A DNA stretch of 64,000 nucleotides from an uncultured Clostridia bacterium (GCA_934180065.1 CAKPRA010000001.1:45875-109874), one strand, 5' to 3'. Counted from the first letter of the stretch, positions 50,150 through 59,431 are shown. Notes: generated by a model from the sequence alone, not told the origin. Numbers and translations are program-made.

Positions 50150-50586
50150 GTATGATTACCTACTGTATTTCCATTTTCAATCATTTTTTGAACAAGCTCT
50201 GGTTTTGTATTTAAATAATGACCTGTAATAAAAAAAGTAGCTTTAACATCATTTTGCTTTAAAACTTCTAAGATTTTTTCTGTATATCCCGCTTCATACC
50301 CAGCATCAAACGTTAAATACAAATATTTTTTTTCTGAATTTCCAATACATAATCCATTATATTTTTCAATTACTCTTTTATTTTCAGACCCTACATCTGG
50401 TTGTAAATGATTATCTGATCTTTTAATTCCCCAACATATCTTTTTATTTGTTATATTATTGAAATCCTCTGTTACACCTGAATTTACGCCTATATATCCC
50501 CTTTTTGTTTCAGATATGCAAAAAGACAATGTCGCAATAATTGCAAAAATCGACAAAATACTTATGAAAATTGAATTTTTTTTCAT
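50150..50586 (-). pseudogene. pdaA: 5' part of interrupted pdaA-type deacetylase gene
   Basis: The first 146 residues of a PdaA-type deacetylase: an N-terminal signal/anchor (residues 6-24), then KYLYLTFDAGYEAGYTEKIL (motif 1 with the catalytic Asp) and DVKATFFITGHYLNTKPELVQKMIENGNTVGNHT, ending inside zinc motif 2 at the recombination core. Beyond the core the frame runs 16 codons into the element and stops at 50104. The 3' half is at 43705-44092. Confidence 0.9.
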
Positions 50587-50650
50587 CTTTTCCTCCTTTT
50601 TCTTACTTTACAAATTAAAAAAATAGTTATATTATAAATTAGCATCAAGT

Positions 50651-50676
50651 TTTATTAATTTATAATCATTAATAAA
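50651..50676. promoter_or_regulatory. Inverted repeat upstream of agrA
   Basis: TTTATTAAT-N8-ATTAATAAA is a perfect 9-bp inverted repeat just before an extended -10 (TGATACAAT, 50680-50688). It may be a regulator site for the agrA-agrC operon, but the region is AT-rich. Confidence 0.35.
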
Positions 50677-50738
50677 TTTTGATACAATTTTATGATAGAA
50701 ATATATTTGTAATATATATATTTATCTTGGAGGAAAAT

Positions 50739-51467
50739 ATGTTAAATTTTGTTTTGTGTGATGATAACGAAAATGCTTTAATCAAATTCTCAAAAATGTT
50801 AGATTTAATATTTATTAATAATGATTTAAATGGCAAAATTGTTTTCACAACATCTAATCCACATGAAGTTTTTAATTATGTGAAAAATAATTCTGTAGAT
50901 GTTGTTATTTTAGATATTGATTTAAAGTCGAATATTTCTGGTCTTGATATTGCTGAAAAAATCAGAGCTATAAACAAAAAAATATATATAATTTTTGCTT
51001 CTGCACATTTAGAATATTTAATACTTGCTTATAAGTGCAAAACATTTGATTATTTAACCAAACCTATCACATTGCCTAACCTAGAAAAAACTATATTACG
51101 CCTTTATAATGATATAAGAGAAGATGTATCCAATTCATCATTTATAAAGATAAATAACAAAAATTCACTCATAAAATCTGATTTAATCTATTTTATAGAA
51201 AAAGACAACACAAAATTAATTTTTCGTGGAAAGAATTCTGATTACAGCACTTGCTCTACATTTACCAAAATTGAGAGCAGTCTTCCGAAAAGTTTTATAC
51301 GCTGTCATAAATCGTATATTGTAAATTTAAATAATGTAGAGTGCATCATCGATAATGTTATTCACTTTGATAAAAAAAACAAAATGATATGCTATATCGG
51401 AGATGTCTATAAAAAACATGTAATGGAGGTAATTAACAATGAATTTACTACAATTGTTCACAACTGA
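50739..51467 (+). CDS. agrA: AgrA-like LytTR response regulator
   Basis: A 242-residue response regulator. The receiver domain (about 1-125) starts NFVLCDDNENAL and has the phospho-acceptor Asp59 in VVILDIDLKSNISGLD and the Lys of DYLTKPI. The C-terminal LytTR DNA-binding domain contains LIYFIEKDNTKLIF and SLPKSFIRCHKSYIVNLNNV. I start at the ATG at 50739, preceded by TTGGAGG. It overlaps agrC by 29 nt and should be activated by it when the peptide signal accumulates. Confidence 0.9.
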   Translation: MLNFVLCDDNENALIKFSKMLDLIFINNDLNGKIVFTTSNPHEVFNYVKNNSVDVVILDIDLKSNISGLDIAEKIRAINKKIYIIFASAHLEYLILAYKCKTFDYLTKPITLPNLEKTILRLYNDIREDVSNSSFIKINNKNSLIKSDLIYFIEKDNTKLIFRGKNSDYSTCSTFTKIESSLPKSFIRCHKSYIVNLNNVECIIDNVIHFDKKNKMICYIGDVYKKHVMEVINNEFTTIVHN

Positions 51468-52794
51468 AAATCAAACTTTAATTTTTATATTAAAAATATT
51501 AACAACAGTATTAGAAGGTATTTTCTTTTACAAAAATGCAGAAATGTTTTTTAAAATAAAACCATCTAAAAAGAAGAAAATATTATTTATATCTATAATT
51601 CCATTAGTTATATTTATATTAAATATTCTCCCATCTAGTTGGATTAATGTTTTCATAAAAGATATTATTACCATAATTTCTTTTACTCTTGCTATGCACT
51701 TTATATTGAATTTAAATATGAAAAATTCTATTTTGCTTCTTGTAATTTCATATTTCGAAGCATTTTTATCTGGATGCCTTACACAAGCAGTATCTATTGG
51801 TATTTTCAAATTTGATTTGGAAAAAGTTACATATATTCCAATATACTATTTGTTTATGGGATTAATTTCCTCTGTTCTTTGGATATTAATGATATACTTA
51901 TCATATATTCTATTAAAATATAAATCTATTTGTAAAAACATATTAAAAATATCAATAAAATATAATATTTTAATAAATTCTATATTAGGAATAATTACTC
52001 TAGCTTTAGTTTCTTATCTATTAGCTACTTATATTAATATAATATCTATTGAATTAACCATAACAATTATTGTAACTTTACTTATATATTTCTCTATAAG
52101 TATGTATAGTATAATCAGAACACATACTTTAGAAAAAACAAAAAAAGATTTAGAAAACGAGAAACTTTATAATAAAACATTAAATTTATTACATGATAAT
52201 ATCAGATGTTTCAAACACGATTTTGATAATATTGTACAATCCATTGGTGGATATATTTCAGTAGATGATATGAAAGGTTTAAGAGAATACTATAAAAGTT
52301 TATTAAATGACTGCAAATTAACAAATAATTTAAATGTATTAAACCCTGAAACTATTAATAATCCATCTATTTATAGCTTACTAACAAATAAATATTATGT
52401 AGCAACACAAAAAAACGTAAAAATGACATTTTCTGTTTTCACAGATTTATCAAAAATTAACTTTAATATGTATGAATTCTCTCGTATGTTAGGAATATTA
52501 CTAGACAATGCTATAGAAGCTGCTGAAGAGTCTGAAGAAAAATTGATAGAAATTGATTTTCACTCTACTCCAAAAAAGCAATTATTTATAATAAAAAATA
52601 CATGTAAAGATTTAAATATTTCAACAACAAAAATATTTGAAAAAGGATATTCAACAAAAGAGAATAATTCTGGTATTGGATTATGGAAAGTACATACAAT
52701 ATTATCAAAAAATACAGATGCAGATTTATTTACAACTATTTCTGATAATATGTTTAGTCAACAATTAGAAGTGTTTTATAAAACGAATACTTAA
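51439..52794 (+). CDS. agrC: AgrC-like sensor histidine kinase
   Basis: A 451-residue kinase. Six or seven membrane helices fill residues 1-225, the peptide-sensing part. A coiled linker leads to the DHp helix with NIRCFKHDFDNIVQSIGG, His260 being the likely phosphorylation site (HPK10 type). The ATPase domain has MLGILLDNAIEAAEES (N box) and STKENNSGIGLWKV (G box). GGAGG precedes the ATG, inside agrA. It is convergent with agrD/agrB. Confidence 0.9.
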   Translation: MNLLQLFTTENQTLIFILKILTTVLEGIFFYKNAEMFFKIKPSKKKKILFISIIPLVIFILNILPSSWINVFIKDIITIISFTLAMHFILNLNMKNSILLLVISYFEAFLSGCLTQAVSIGIFKFDLEKVTYIPIYYLFMGLISSVLWILMIYLSYILLKYKSICKNILKISIKYNILINSILGIITLALVSYLLATYINIISIELTITIIVTLLIYFSISMYSIIRTHTLEKTKKDLENEKLYNKTLNLLHDNIRCFKHDFDNIVQSIGGYISVDDMKGLREYYKSLLNDCKLTNNLNVLNPETINNPSIYSLLTNKYYVATQKNVKMTFSVFTDLSKINFNMYEFSRMLGILLDNAIEAAEESEEKLIEIDFHSTPKKQLFIIKNTCKDLNISTTKIFEKGYSTKENNSGIGLWKVHTILSKNTDADLFTTISDNMFSQQLEVFYKTNT

Positions 52795-52802
52795 ATACTT
52801 TA

Positions 52803-52842
52803 TAAAAAAAGATTTGCCAAAAATACTTAGCAAATCTTTTTT
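52803..52842. terminator. Bidirectional terminator between agrC and agrD
   Basis: AAAAAAGATTTGC/GCAAATCTTTTTT with a 12-nt loop, between the convergent agrAC and agrBD units. Confidence 0.85.
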
Positions 52843-52854
52843 ATTACTATTAAA

Positions 52855-52983
52855 TTATTTTTCTTCTTTTCTTATTAAAGATTTTGGCATTTTAGGTTGA
52901 TGTAATGCTTCCCAAAATACACTCCCACTATTTGCAGATCTCTTTGCTGCATCCTCTGCTACTTTAACTAATTTTTCAATCAT
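52855..52983 (-). CDS. agrD: AgrD-type cyclic autoinducer precursor peptide
   Basis: A 42-residue precursor. The N-terminal amphipathic helix (MIEKLVKVAEDAAKRS) is followed by SGSVFWEAL and the C-terminal recognition tail HQPKMPKSLIRKEEK, matching the clostridial AgrD tail 'HQPxxPKSL'. There is no Cys; the ring would have to form through Ser21 (or Ser19), giving a lactone instead of a thiolactone. AAGGAGGGG lies 5 nt before the ATG. It is directly downstream of agrB, which would process it. Confidence 0.88.
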   Translation of the reverse strand: MIEKLVKVAEDAAKRSANSGSVFWEALHQPKMPKSLIRKEEK

Positions 52984-53032
52984 AAAAACCCCTCCTTAAA
53001 TATACTTTTATAAAAAATGCTGTACAGACATC

Positions 53033-53650
53033 TTATAAACTTTTTATATATTCTAAATAACCAAACTTTGCTTTAAATATATCATATGTAAATCTTGTTA
53101 TAGTCAATGTTTGAAAAAATATTCCTAACAAAAGCATATTACTTATAGTGTTATTTTTTACTACAAATGACAATACTATTGATACTGTAGCAATGATAAT
53201 TGAAATATTTCGCTTTTGTTTTCTTTCTTTTCTTATTAATATTGGAACAGTATCTGTATCAGCTGGAGCGTATAATATTATCATTGTTACCACGAAAATA
53301 TATATTAAAATTGCTAAGATTAATTTAATATAAATATTTGGAAATTCTAGTAGTTCACTAATATATACATTACCTAAATATAATGATGTTGTTGCAATAA
53401 TACAACCTATATGTGTTCTTAAATGTACTCCACCTGAAAAAGTCCTATATGATGCAATTATAATTACCGATATTATAAAATATTTAATTTTTCCTAATAA
53501 CACTGCAAATATAAATATGAGAAACAATTTAGGAACTTCTCCGATTAAAAGCTCAAATCCATACCTTATTATCTCAGCTCTCTCTTGATTGACTTCTGGC
53601 ATTTTTGCTTTAACTCGGGTCATAAGTTTATCGCAAATTTTATCTACCAT
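53033..53650 (-). CDS. agrB: AgrB-like peptide-processing protease
   Basis: A 205-residue membrane cysteine endopeptidase that cleaves and cyclises AgrD. Conserved ERAEIIRYGFELLIGEVPK near the N-terminus and the catalytic region FSGGVHLRTHIGC, with His76 and Cys83, are clear. About five to six membrane helices follow. AGAGAGG precedes the ATG. The agrB-agrD pair is convergent to agrA-agrC, not in the usual single operon agrBDCA. Confidence 0.92.
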   Translation of the reverse strand: MVDKICDKLMTRVKAKMPEVNQERAEIIRYGFELLIGEVPKLFLIFIFAVLLGKIKYFIISVIIIASYRTFSGGVHLRTHIGCIIATTSLYLGNVYISELLEFPNIYIKLILAILIYIFVVTMIILYAPADTDTVPILIRKERKQKRNISIIIATVSIVLSFVVKNNTISNMLLLGIFFQTLTITRFTYDIFKAKFGYLEYIKSL

Positions 53651-53716
53651 AAGCTACCTCTCTTTCTTCTGAACTAATAATACATTAAAAAAAATTAGTT
53701 GTTTTATTTTGCATAC

Positions 53717-53779
53717 AAACAGTCAAAAAAAGCACATGAAATCTTATAAAAAAAATTTCATATGCTTTTTTGGCTGTTT
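53717..53779. terminator. Long inverted repeat between agrB and rluA-type gene
   Basis: AAACAG..AAAAAAGCA.ATGAAAT pairs with ATTTCATATGCTTTTTT..CTGTTT. It could end transcription from the minus-strand rRNA-modification genes. Confidence 0.7.
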
Positions 53780-53829
53780 CATATATATTATTTATTTTAA
53801 ATCATAATATAAATTTACCATAATTAAAT

Positions 53830-54522
53830 TTAATCTTTTAACTCACAATCTTCTAATATTTTCCAAGATCCGATTTTATTTGGATATAGCTCAAATTTTA
53901 GCTCTTGTTTTGTTATTGGATGTATTATTTTCAAGCTATATGCCCATAAACAAATCTGTTTTCCATGTCCTCTGCCACCGTATTTTTGATCACCATATAT
54001 ACTATGATTTCTACTTGAAAGTTGAACTCTAATTTGATGATGTCTTCCTGTATGTAAGTTGATTTTAACAACTGATAAATCTAAATCTGGATCATATTTT
54101 ATAACTTTATAATCAAGTATTGCTAATTTTGAGTTTTTTGTTTCTTCTTTAACAACTTTGCTCATATTTTTTGATTGATTTTTTAACAAATAATCCTCAA
54201 AAGTCCCCTCGCTCTTTTCAAATTTTCCATTTGCTATTACAATGTATCTTTTTTCAAATTGTTTAGCTCTAACCTCTTCACTAAGTCTTGATGCTGCTTT
54301 GGAAGTTTTCGCAAACACCATAACTCCACCAACAGGTCTATCAAGTCTATGAACTAATCCTAAATATACATTACCTGGTTTATTATATTTTTCTTTTAAA
54401 TATTCTTTTATAATAGTAAGCATATCTACATCACCAGTTTTATCTCCTTGTGATGGAATGTTTACCATTTTTTCAACTACTATAATATGATTATCTTCAT
54501 ATAACACATTTAATTTTTGCAT
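53830..54522 (-). CDS. RluA-family pseudouridine synthase
   Basis: A 230-residue pseudouridine synthase without an S4 domain. VLYEDNHIIVVEKMVNIPSQ starts the catalytic domain and GLVHRLDRPVGGVMVFAKTSKAA holds the catalytic Asp in HRLD. RHHQIRVQLS follows. It is likely to act on rRNA or tRNA; the target cannot be read. The start overlaps the stop region of the upstream methyltransferase gene. Confidence 0.88.
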   Translation of the reverse strand: MQKLNVLYEDNHIIVVEKMVNIPSQGDKTGDVDMLTIIKEYLKEKYNKPGNVYLGLVHRLDRPVGGVMVFAKTSKAASRLSEEVRAKQFEKRYIVIANGKFEKSEGTFEDYLLKNQSKNMSKVVKEETKNSKLAILDYKVIKYDPDLDLSVVKINLHTGRHHQIRVQLSSRNHSIYGDQKYGGRGHGKQICLWAYSLKIIHPITKQELKFELYPNKIGSWKILEDCELKD

Positions 54523-55383
54523 TTATACTTCTTCCCATCTTCCAAAAATTCCACAAGGTAACACCAAATTAGAATTTTGCATTGGTATTCCTATTTCACC
54601 ATTACTAAATTTTCCTTTATTTTTTATATTAAGTTTTAATATATTTTCTAAAACCATACTTGAAATTCCTGTAGTATATGAATTTATTAAGAAAAACAAT
54701 GGTTTATCACTTAATACTTTCGTGCAAAGCTCTACCAAATCATAAATATTTTCTTCGAATTTCCAAACTTCACCATTTGTTCCTCTTCCATAAGAAGGCG
54801 GATCCATTACTATTGCATCATATTTGTTTCCTCGTCTTATTTCTCTATTAACAAACTTAACAACATCATCTATTAAATATCTAACTTTTCTATCTTGTAA
54901 ACCTGATGAAACAACATTTTCTTTTGCCCATGCTACCATTCCTTTAGAGCTATCAACATGAGTTACAACAGCACCTGTAGATAAACATGCAACCGTTGCA
55001 CCTCCTGTATAGGCAAATAAATTTAATACCTTAACTTCTCTGTTGGCATTTTTTATTTTATCCATCATCCAGTCCCAATTAACAGCTTGTTCAGGAAATA
55101 GCCCTGTATGTTTAAATCCCATGGGCTTAATATTAAATGTTAGATTTTTATATTTAATTTGCCAAGAGTCGGGAACTTTTTTATTATATTTCCACTGTCC
55201 TCCTCCTGTATTGCTTCTTAAATATTCGGCATTTGCACTTTTCCATTTTTCTGGGAAAGATTTATTTTTCCAAATTATTTGTGGATCTGGTCTTACAAGA
55301 ACAATATCTTTCCACTTTTCCAATTTTTCTCCATTTGCCATGTCTAAAATTTGGTAATCATTCCAATTATTTGCTAAATTCAT
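54523..55383 (-). CDS. RlmI-like SAM-dependent methyltransferase
   Basis: A 286-residue class I methyltransferase. It has LNLFAYTGGATVACLSTGAVVTHVDSSKGM (SAM-binding motif I) and VMDPPSYGRG (motif IV), like the C-terminal domain of RlmI/RlmK-type 23S rRNA cytosine methyltransferases, but lacks their N-terminal PUA domain. I start at the ATG at 55383, with GGAGA upstream. It is cotranscribed with the RluA-type gene, suggesting an RNA-modification pair. Confidence 0.82.
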   Translation of the reverse strand: MNLANNWNDYQILDMANGEKLEKWKDIVLVRPDPQIIWKNKSFPEKWKSANAEYLRSNTGGGQWKYNKKVPDSWQIKYKNLTFNIKPMGFKHTGLFPEQAVNWDWMMDKIKNANREVKVLNLFAYTGGATVACLSTGAVVTHVDSSKGMVAWAKENVVSSGLQDRKVRYLIDDVVKFVNREIRRGNKYDAIVMDPPSYGRGTNGEVWKFEENIYDLVELCTKVLSDKPLFFLINSYTTGISSMVLENILKLNIKNKGKFSNGEIGIPMQNSNLVLPCGIFGRWEEV

Positions 55384-55396
55384 ATTACATCTCCTA

Positions 55397-55576
55397 TTAT
55401 AAATTTCCAATTATATCCATAAATTTCATAATTAAAGCATAATCAACCGCTATTACAATCGTTGCTAATACTACTATAAAAATAAAAATTTTATCATTTT
55501 GTTTATACATTAGCTCTTGCTCTGATAATTTTTTATCAGAATTTGCTCTTTTGAATAATTGCATAATATAAGCCAT
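55397..55576 (-). CDS. 59-residue single-pass membrane protein
   Basis: An ATG with AGGAGG 7 nt upstream opens a 59-residue frame (starting MAYIMQLFKRANSDKKLSEQ). A polar N-terminus is followed by one hydrophobic helix (IFIFIVVLATIVIAVDYALIM). I do not recognise it. It ends 13 bp before the methyltransferase start and probably leads that operon. Confidence 0.65.
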   Translation of the reverse strand: MAYIMQLFKRANSDKKLSEQELMYKQNDKIFIFIVVLATIVIAVDYALIMKFMDIIGNL

Positions 55577-55840
55577 TTATATTCCTCCTGACTTATATTA
55601 TTATATTCAAGTTTGTCCAAATTAGAACAAATATATATATTATGCTTAAATTTCCATAACACAACTCTTATTATATCAAAAAAATAACTTATACACAATA
55701 AAAGCATACAATTTTTTTTGACTTAGTATCTTTTACATAAATTTTGTTGATAATAAAAAATGACTATGATATATTATTTTAGAAAATTAAAATTATAATT
55801 TTTTTGAAATAATAAATTTTGAAAGGAATGTGAAATTTTT

Positions 55841-58078
55841 ATGGAATTTGAACAATGGAAAAATTTTAACAAAAATGGAGAATGGACAAAAGAAATTAAT
55901 GTCCGTGACTTTATTCAAGCAAATTATACTCCTTATACTGGTGATTCAAGCTTTTTATCTAATGCAACTGATAAAACAAAAAAACTTTGGAATGAAGTTT
56001 TAGACTTATATGAAAAAGAGCGTGAAAATGGTGGAGTTCTTGACGTTGATACCAAAACACCTTCAACAGTTAATGGATATGAGGCAGGATCTATTGATAA
56101 AGATTTAGAAGAAATTGTTGGACTTCAAACAGATGCACCTTTAAAAAGAGCAATTATGCCAAATGGTGGTATTCGTATTGTAGAAAAATCATGTGAAGCC
56201 TATGGTTTTAAAGTTGATGAAGAAACAGATAAAATATACCATACATTAAGAAGAACTCATAATGATGGAGTATTTGCAGTATACACTCCAGATGTAAGAG
56301 CTGCTCGTAGCTCACACTTATTAACTGGGCTTCCTGATGGATATGGTAGAGGAAGAATAATTGGTGACTATAGAAGAGTTGCATTATATGGAGTAGATGC
56401 ATTAATTGCTGACAAAAAACAAGAGCTAAATATTTATGATGTTGATGAATTTACTTATGATGTTATTAGATCACGTGAAGAGCTATATGATCAAATAATA
56501 GCATTAGAAGACCTTAAAAAAATGGCTCAAAAGTATGGTTTTGACATTTCACTTCCTGCAAAAAATGCAAAAGAAGCAATTCAATGGCTATATTTTGGAT
56601 ATTTAGGCGCTGTAAAAGATCAAAATGGTGCTGCAATGAGCATTGGTAGAATTTCAACATTTTTAGATATTTATATTGAAAATGATATAAAAAATGGAAC
56701 ATTAACAGAAGAGCAAGCCCAAGAATTAATGGACCATTTTGTTATGAAATTAAGACTTGTTAGATTTTTACGTACACCTGAATATAATGAATTGTTTAGT
56801 GGAGATCCAGTTTGGGTAACAGAAAGTATTGGTGGTATGGGTGTTGATGGAAGAACATTGGTAACAAAAAACTCATTTAGAATTTTGCATACATTAAATA
56901 CTTTAGGACCAGCTCCAGAGCCAAACTTAACAGTTTTATGGTCTAAAAATTTACCTCAAGGATTTAAAGATTTTTGTGCAAAAATTTCAATAGATACATC
57001 TGCAATTCAATATGAAAATGATGATTTAATGAGAGCCACATTAGGCGATGATTATGGAATTGCATGTTGCGTATCTGCAATGAGAATTGGAAAACAAATG
57101 CAATTTTTTGGAGCAAGAGCAAATCTAGCTAAAACATTATTATATGCTATAAATGGTGGTCGCGATGAAAACTCTGGAAAACAAGTAGCGCCAAAAATGA
57201 GACCTATTACTTCTGAATATTTAGATTATGATGAAGTAGTTGAGAAATTTGATACAATGATGGAATATGTTGCAAAAATTTATATAAAAGCCTTAAATGC
57301 AATACATTATATGCATGATAAATATTCATATGAAGCACTTGAATTTGCATTACATGACAAAGATATATATAGAACTATGGCTTGTGGAATTGCTGGTCTT
57401 TCTGTAGTTGCAGATTCACTATCTGCTATAAAATATGCAAAAGTTAAAGTTATAAGAAATGGTGAAGGATTAGCTATCGATTATGAAGTTGACGGTGATT
57501 ATCCAAAATATGGAAATGACGATGACAGAGTTGACGAAATAGCAGTAAATATAGTAAAGGAATTTGAAAGAAAATTACAAAAACATCAAATTTATAGACA
57601 TGCCACTCCTACACTTTCAGTATTAACAATAACATCAAATGTTGTTTATGGAAAAAATACAGGAAGTACTCCTGATGGAAGAAAATCTGGCGTTCCTTTT
57701 GGACCTGGAGCTAACCCTCTTTATGGAAGAGATACAAATGGTGCTGTTGCAGTAATGAATACTATTGCTAAATTACCATATGAATACTCTTCAGATGGAA
57801 TTTCATATACATTTGCTATAACACCTCAAACATTAGGAAATGATGATGAAAGCAAAGTTCACAATTTAGTTGGACTACTTGATGGATATTTCATGCAAAC
57901 AGGACATCATATAAATGTTAATGTATTTAACAGAGAATTATTATTAGATGCAATGGACCATCCTGAAAAATACCCTCAACTTACAATCCGTGTATCTGGA
58001 TATGCTGTTAACTTTGTAAAATTAACAAGAGAGCAACAATTAGATGTAATTCGTAGAACAATTCAAGAAAAAATTTAA
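55841..58078 (+). CDS. pflB: Pyruvate formate-lyase
   Basis: Converts pyruvate and CoA to acetyl-CoA and formate in anaerobic fermentation. The 745-residue product has the paired active-site cysteines in GIACCVSAM and the glycyl-radical loop RVSGYAVNFVKLTREQQ near the C-terminus. Length and both motifs are normal. AAAGGAA lies upstream of the ATG. It is monocistronic; the activase gene pflA is at 5428. No focA is adjacent. Confidence 0.97.
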   Translation: MEFEQWKNFNKNGEWTKEINVRDFIQANYTPYTGDSSFLSNATDKTKKLWNEVLDLYEKERENGGVLDVDTKTPSTVNGYEAGSIDKDLEEIVGLQTDAPLKRAIMPNGGIRIVEKSCEAYGFKVDEETDKIYHTLRRTHNDGVFAVYTPDVRAARSSHLLTGLPDGYGRGRIIGDYRRVALYGVDALIADKKQELNIYDVDEFTYDVIRSREELYDQIIALEDLKKMAQKYGFDISLPAKNAKEAIQWLYFGYLGAVKDQNGAAMSIGRISTFLDIYIENDIKNGTLTEEQAQELMDHFVMKLRLVRFLRTPEYNELFSGDPVWVTESIGGMGVDGRTLVTKNSFRILHTLNTLGPAPEPNLTVLWSKNLPQGFKDFCAKISIDTSAIQYENDDLMRATLGDDYGIACCVSAMRIGKQMQFFGARANLAKTLLYAINGGRDENSGKQVAPKMRPITSEYLDYDEVVEKFDTMMEYVAKIYIKALNAIHYMHDKYSYEALEFALHDKDIYRTMACGIAGLSVVADSLSAIKYAKVKVIRNGEGLAIDYEVDGDYPKYGNDDDRVDEIAVNIVKEFERKLQKHQIYRHATPTLSVLTITSNVVYGKNTGSTPDGRKSGVPFGPGANPLYGRDTNGAVAVMNTIAKLPYEYSSDGISYTFAITPQTLGNDDESKVHNLVGLLDGYFMQTGHHINVNVFNRELLLDAMDHPEKYPQLTIRVSGYAVNFVKLTREQQLDVIRRTIQEKI

Positions 58079-58145
58079 TTATTTATTATATTCAAATATT
58101 AATCATAAATAGAATTACAACTCTATATAAAACTCATTTATTATA

Positions 58146-58259
58146 GAACAAAAGCGGACATTAATAACATTTGCTCTGTTTAAAACATTTTTAAGTCCGC
58201 GTTTTTGTTCGCGCGCCAAAATTACGCAGTAATTTTGTGTGCAATGTTTTGGCGTAGCC
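58146..58259. terminator. Compound inverted repeats after pflB
   Basis: A first long stem GAACAAAAGCGGAC/GTCCGCGTTTTTGTTC (58146-58211) is followed by a second structure built on GCCAAAA/TTTTGGC enclosing CAAAATTAC/GTAATTTTG (58215-58255). Either may terminate pflB transcription. The remainder of 58079-58449 holds the repeat below and no gene. Confidence 0.6.
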
Positions 58260-58264
58260 TTTTT

Positions 58265-58360
58265 TATATAATAGGAAATATCTATTCTTAATATAGTATA
58301 TAGTTTCAGCATTACTCATAAGTAAAATTGTACTTATATATTGAACTTTCCTATTATATA
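58265..58360. repeat. 96-bp element with 14-bp perfect terminal inverted repeats
   Basis: TATATAATAGGAAA at the left and TTTCCTATTATATA at the right are exact inverted repeats around an AT-rich, non-coding interior containing ACTCATAAGTAAAATTGTAC. Related copies are at 37859-37953 and 22637-22690, with an end fragment at 59432-59453. This is a miniature inverted-repeat element of unknown transposase. Confidence 0.7.
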
Positions 58361-58449
58361 AAAAGAGAAAGCAAAAATTTATTTTAATCTTCGCTTTCTC
58401 TTTTTTATGTTTAATTTATAGATACTTTTTAACACTATTTCTTTTATTT

Positions 58450-59337
58450 TTATAAATCGTCTTGTCTTAAACAGATTTTCTTAGCCATTACCCAATTTGA
58501 ATTATTTCCTATAATCTTTGAACCACAGTATTCACAGGTACCAGCTGAATTTACATCAACTTTTGCTCCACAGCATGGGCATACATCAATTTTTGAATTC
58601 TTATCTTTATTTTTTATAAATGTAAATTCATAATGCATTCTAACTTTTCTTGATTTATTACCGCTTGTAACCTTTTTAGAGTCTTTATCTATAATATAAT
58701 CATAGAATTCAATGATATATTGAGTTTTAATTTCAATAGTATCATTTTGCTCTAAGAAGCCTGTAATCGCAGAATCTTTTAAAACAAAATCACTCATTAT
58801 ATTTTGTTCATTTTTAACTTTCATCATATCTAATTGTGAATCATACATATTAAACATTTCATCTGTTATCAAATTATGAACATCTTCCATATCTAGATTC
58901 ATCCATGCATTTTCAATTTTTAAGAACATATCATATCCATTTTTTAAGAATTTATTTTCATTAAAATCTGGTATTACTTTCTTAATTTTATCAATTTCAT
59001 CTAAATTGCTCTTTAACTTAGGCAGGCTTGTTATTTTATTTGACTTTTTAGAAGTTAAAATCATAATTATAACTATTATTATATATATGGTAAAGCCAAT
59101 TGCGGCCCCTTCATAAGAAGAGCTACTACTTGAAGAAGTACGACTTGATGACCTTGAACTAGAACTTGATCTTGACCTTGACCTTGAACTTGAACTACTA
59201 TGGCTACTTGATGAATGATGACTAGTATGATGTCCTGCATCTGCATTACTTTTATGCATAAAAAATACACTACATATACATATCGAAATTAATAAACAGG
59301 TAATTATTTTAATTACTTTTTTTACATTTTTCTTCAT
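58450..59337 (-). CDS. Ser/His/Arg-rich membrane protein with Tim44-like domain and zinc ribbon
   Basis: A 295-residue protein. A signal-like helix (9-28) is followed by a low-complexity segment of Ser, His and Arg (about 33-75), a second membrane helix (about 80-98), then a Tim44-like domain (NAWMNLDMEDVHNLITDEMF...) and a C-terminal zinc ribbon (CPCCGAKVDVNSAGTCEYCGSKI). The Tim44-like/zinc-ribbon combination is common in Firmicutes proteins of unknown role. It stands alone with repeat fragments on both sides. Confidence 0.7.
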   Translation of the reverse strand: MKKNVKKVIKIITCLLISICICSVFFMHKSNADAGHHTSHHSSSSHSSSSSRSRSRSSSSSRSSSRTSSSSSSSYEGAAIGFTIYIIIVIIMILTSKKSNKITSLPKLKSNLDEIDKIKKVIPDFNENKFLKNGYDMFLKIENAWMNLDMEDVHNLITDEMFNMYDSQLDMMKVKNEQNIMSDFVLKDSAITGFLEQNDTIEIKTQYIIEFYDYIIDKDSKKVTSGNKSRKVRMHYEFTFIKNKDKNSKIDVCPCCGAKVDVNSAGTCEYCGSKIIGNNSNWVMAKKICLRQDDL

Positions 59338-59431
59338 TATTTTTTATTTTTTTCACTCCTTTTTCTTTTTTATATCATAAAATTTTGTGCATTTCAACTA
59401 TAAAGAAAAATAATAATATCTCAAATCATGT

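Larger units (their letters stand above)
44093..50162. mobile_element. 6-kb serine-recombinase element carrying a DGR, inserted in pdaA
   Basis: The 13-bp sequence GTATGATTACCTA (plus strand) occurs at 44093-44105 and 50150-50162, the two borders of inserted DNA that splits pdaA. The repeat-to-repeat distance is 6,057 bp. Inside are a small gene, a large serine recombinase next to the left border, a complete diversity-generating retroelement, and two small genes. One core copy remains after excision and the pdaA frame is restored. Content and site resemble skin-like intervening elements of sporulation genes. No phage structural genes are present. Confidence 0.9.

Noticed and set aside
44093..50162. 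Prophage
   Set aside because: No capsid, tail, portal, terminase, lysis or phage replication genes are present in the 6 kb.
58146..58259. Riboswitch after pflB
   Set aside because: The inverted repeats lie at the 3' end of pflB with no downstream plus-strand gene, so they are better explained as terminators or repeat remnants.
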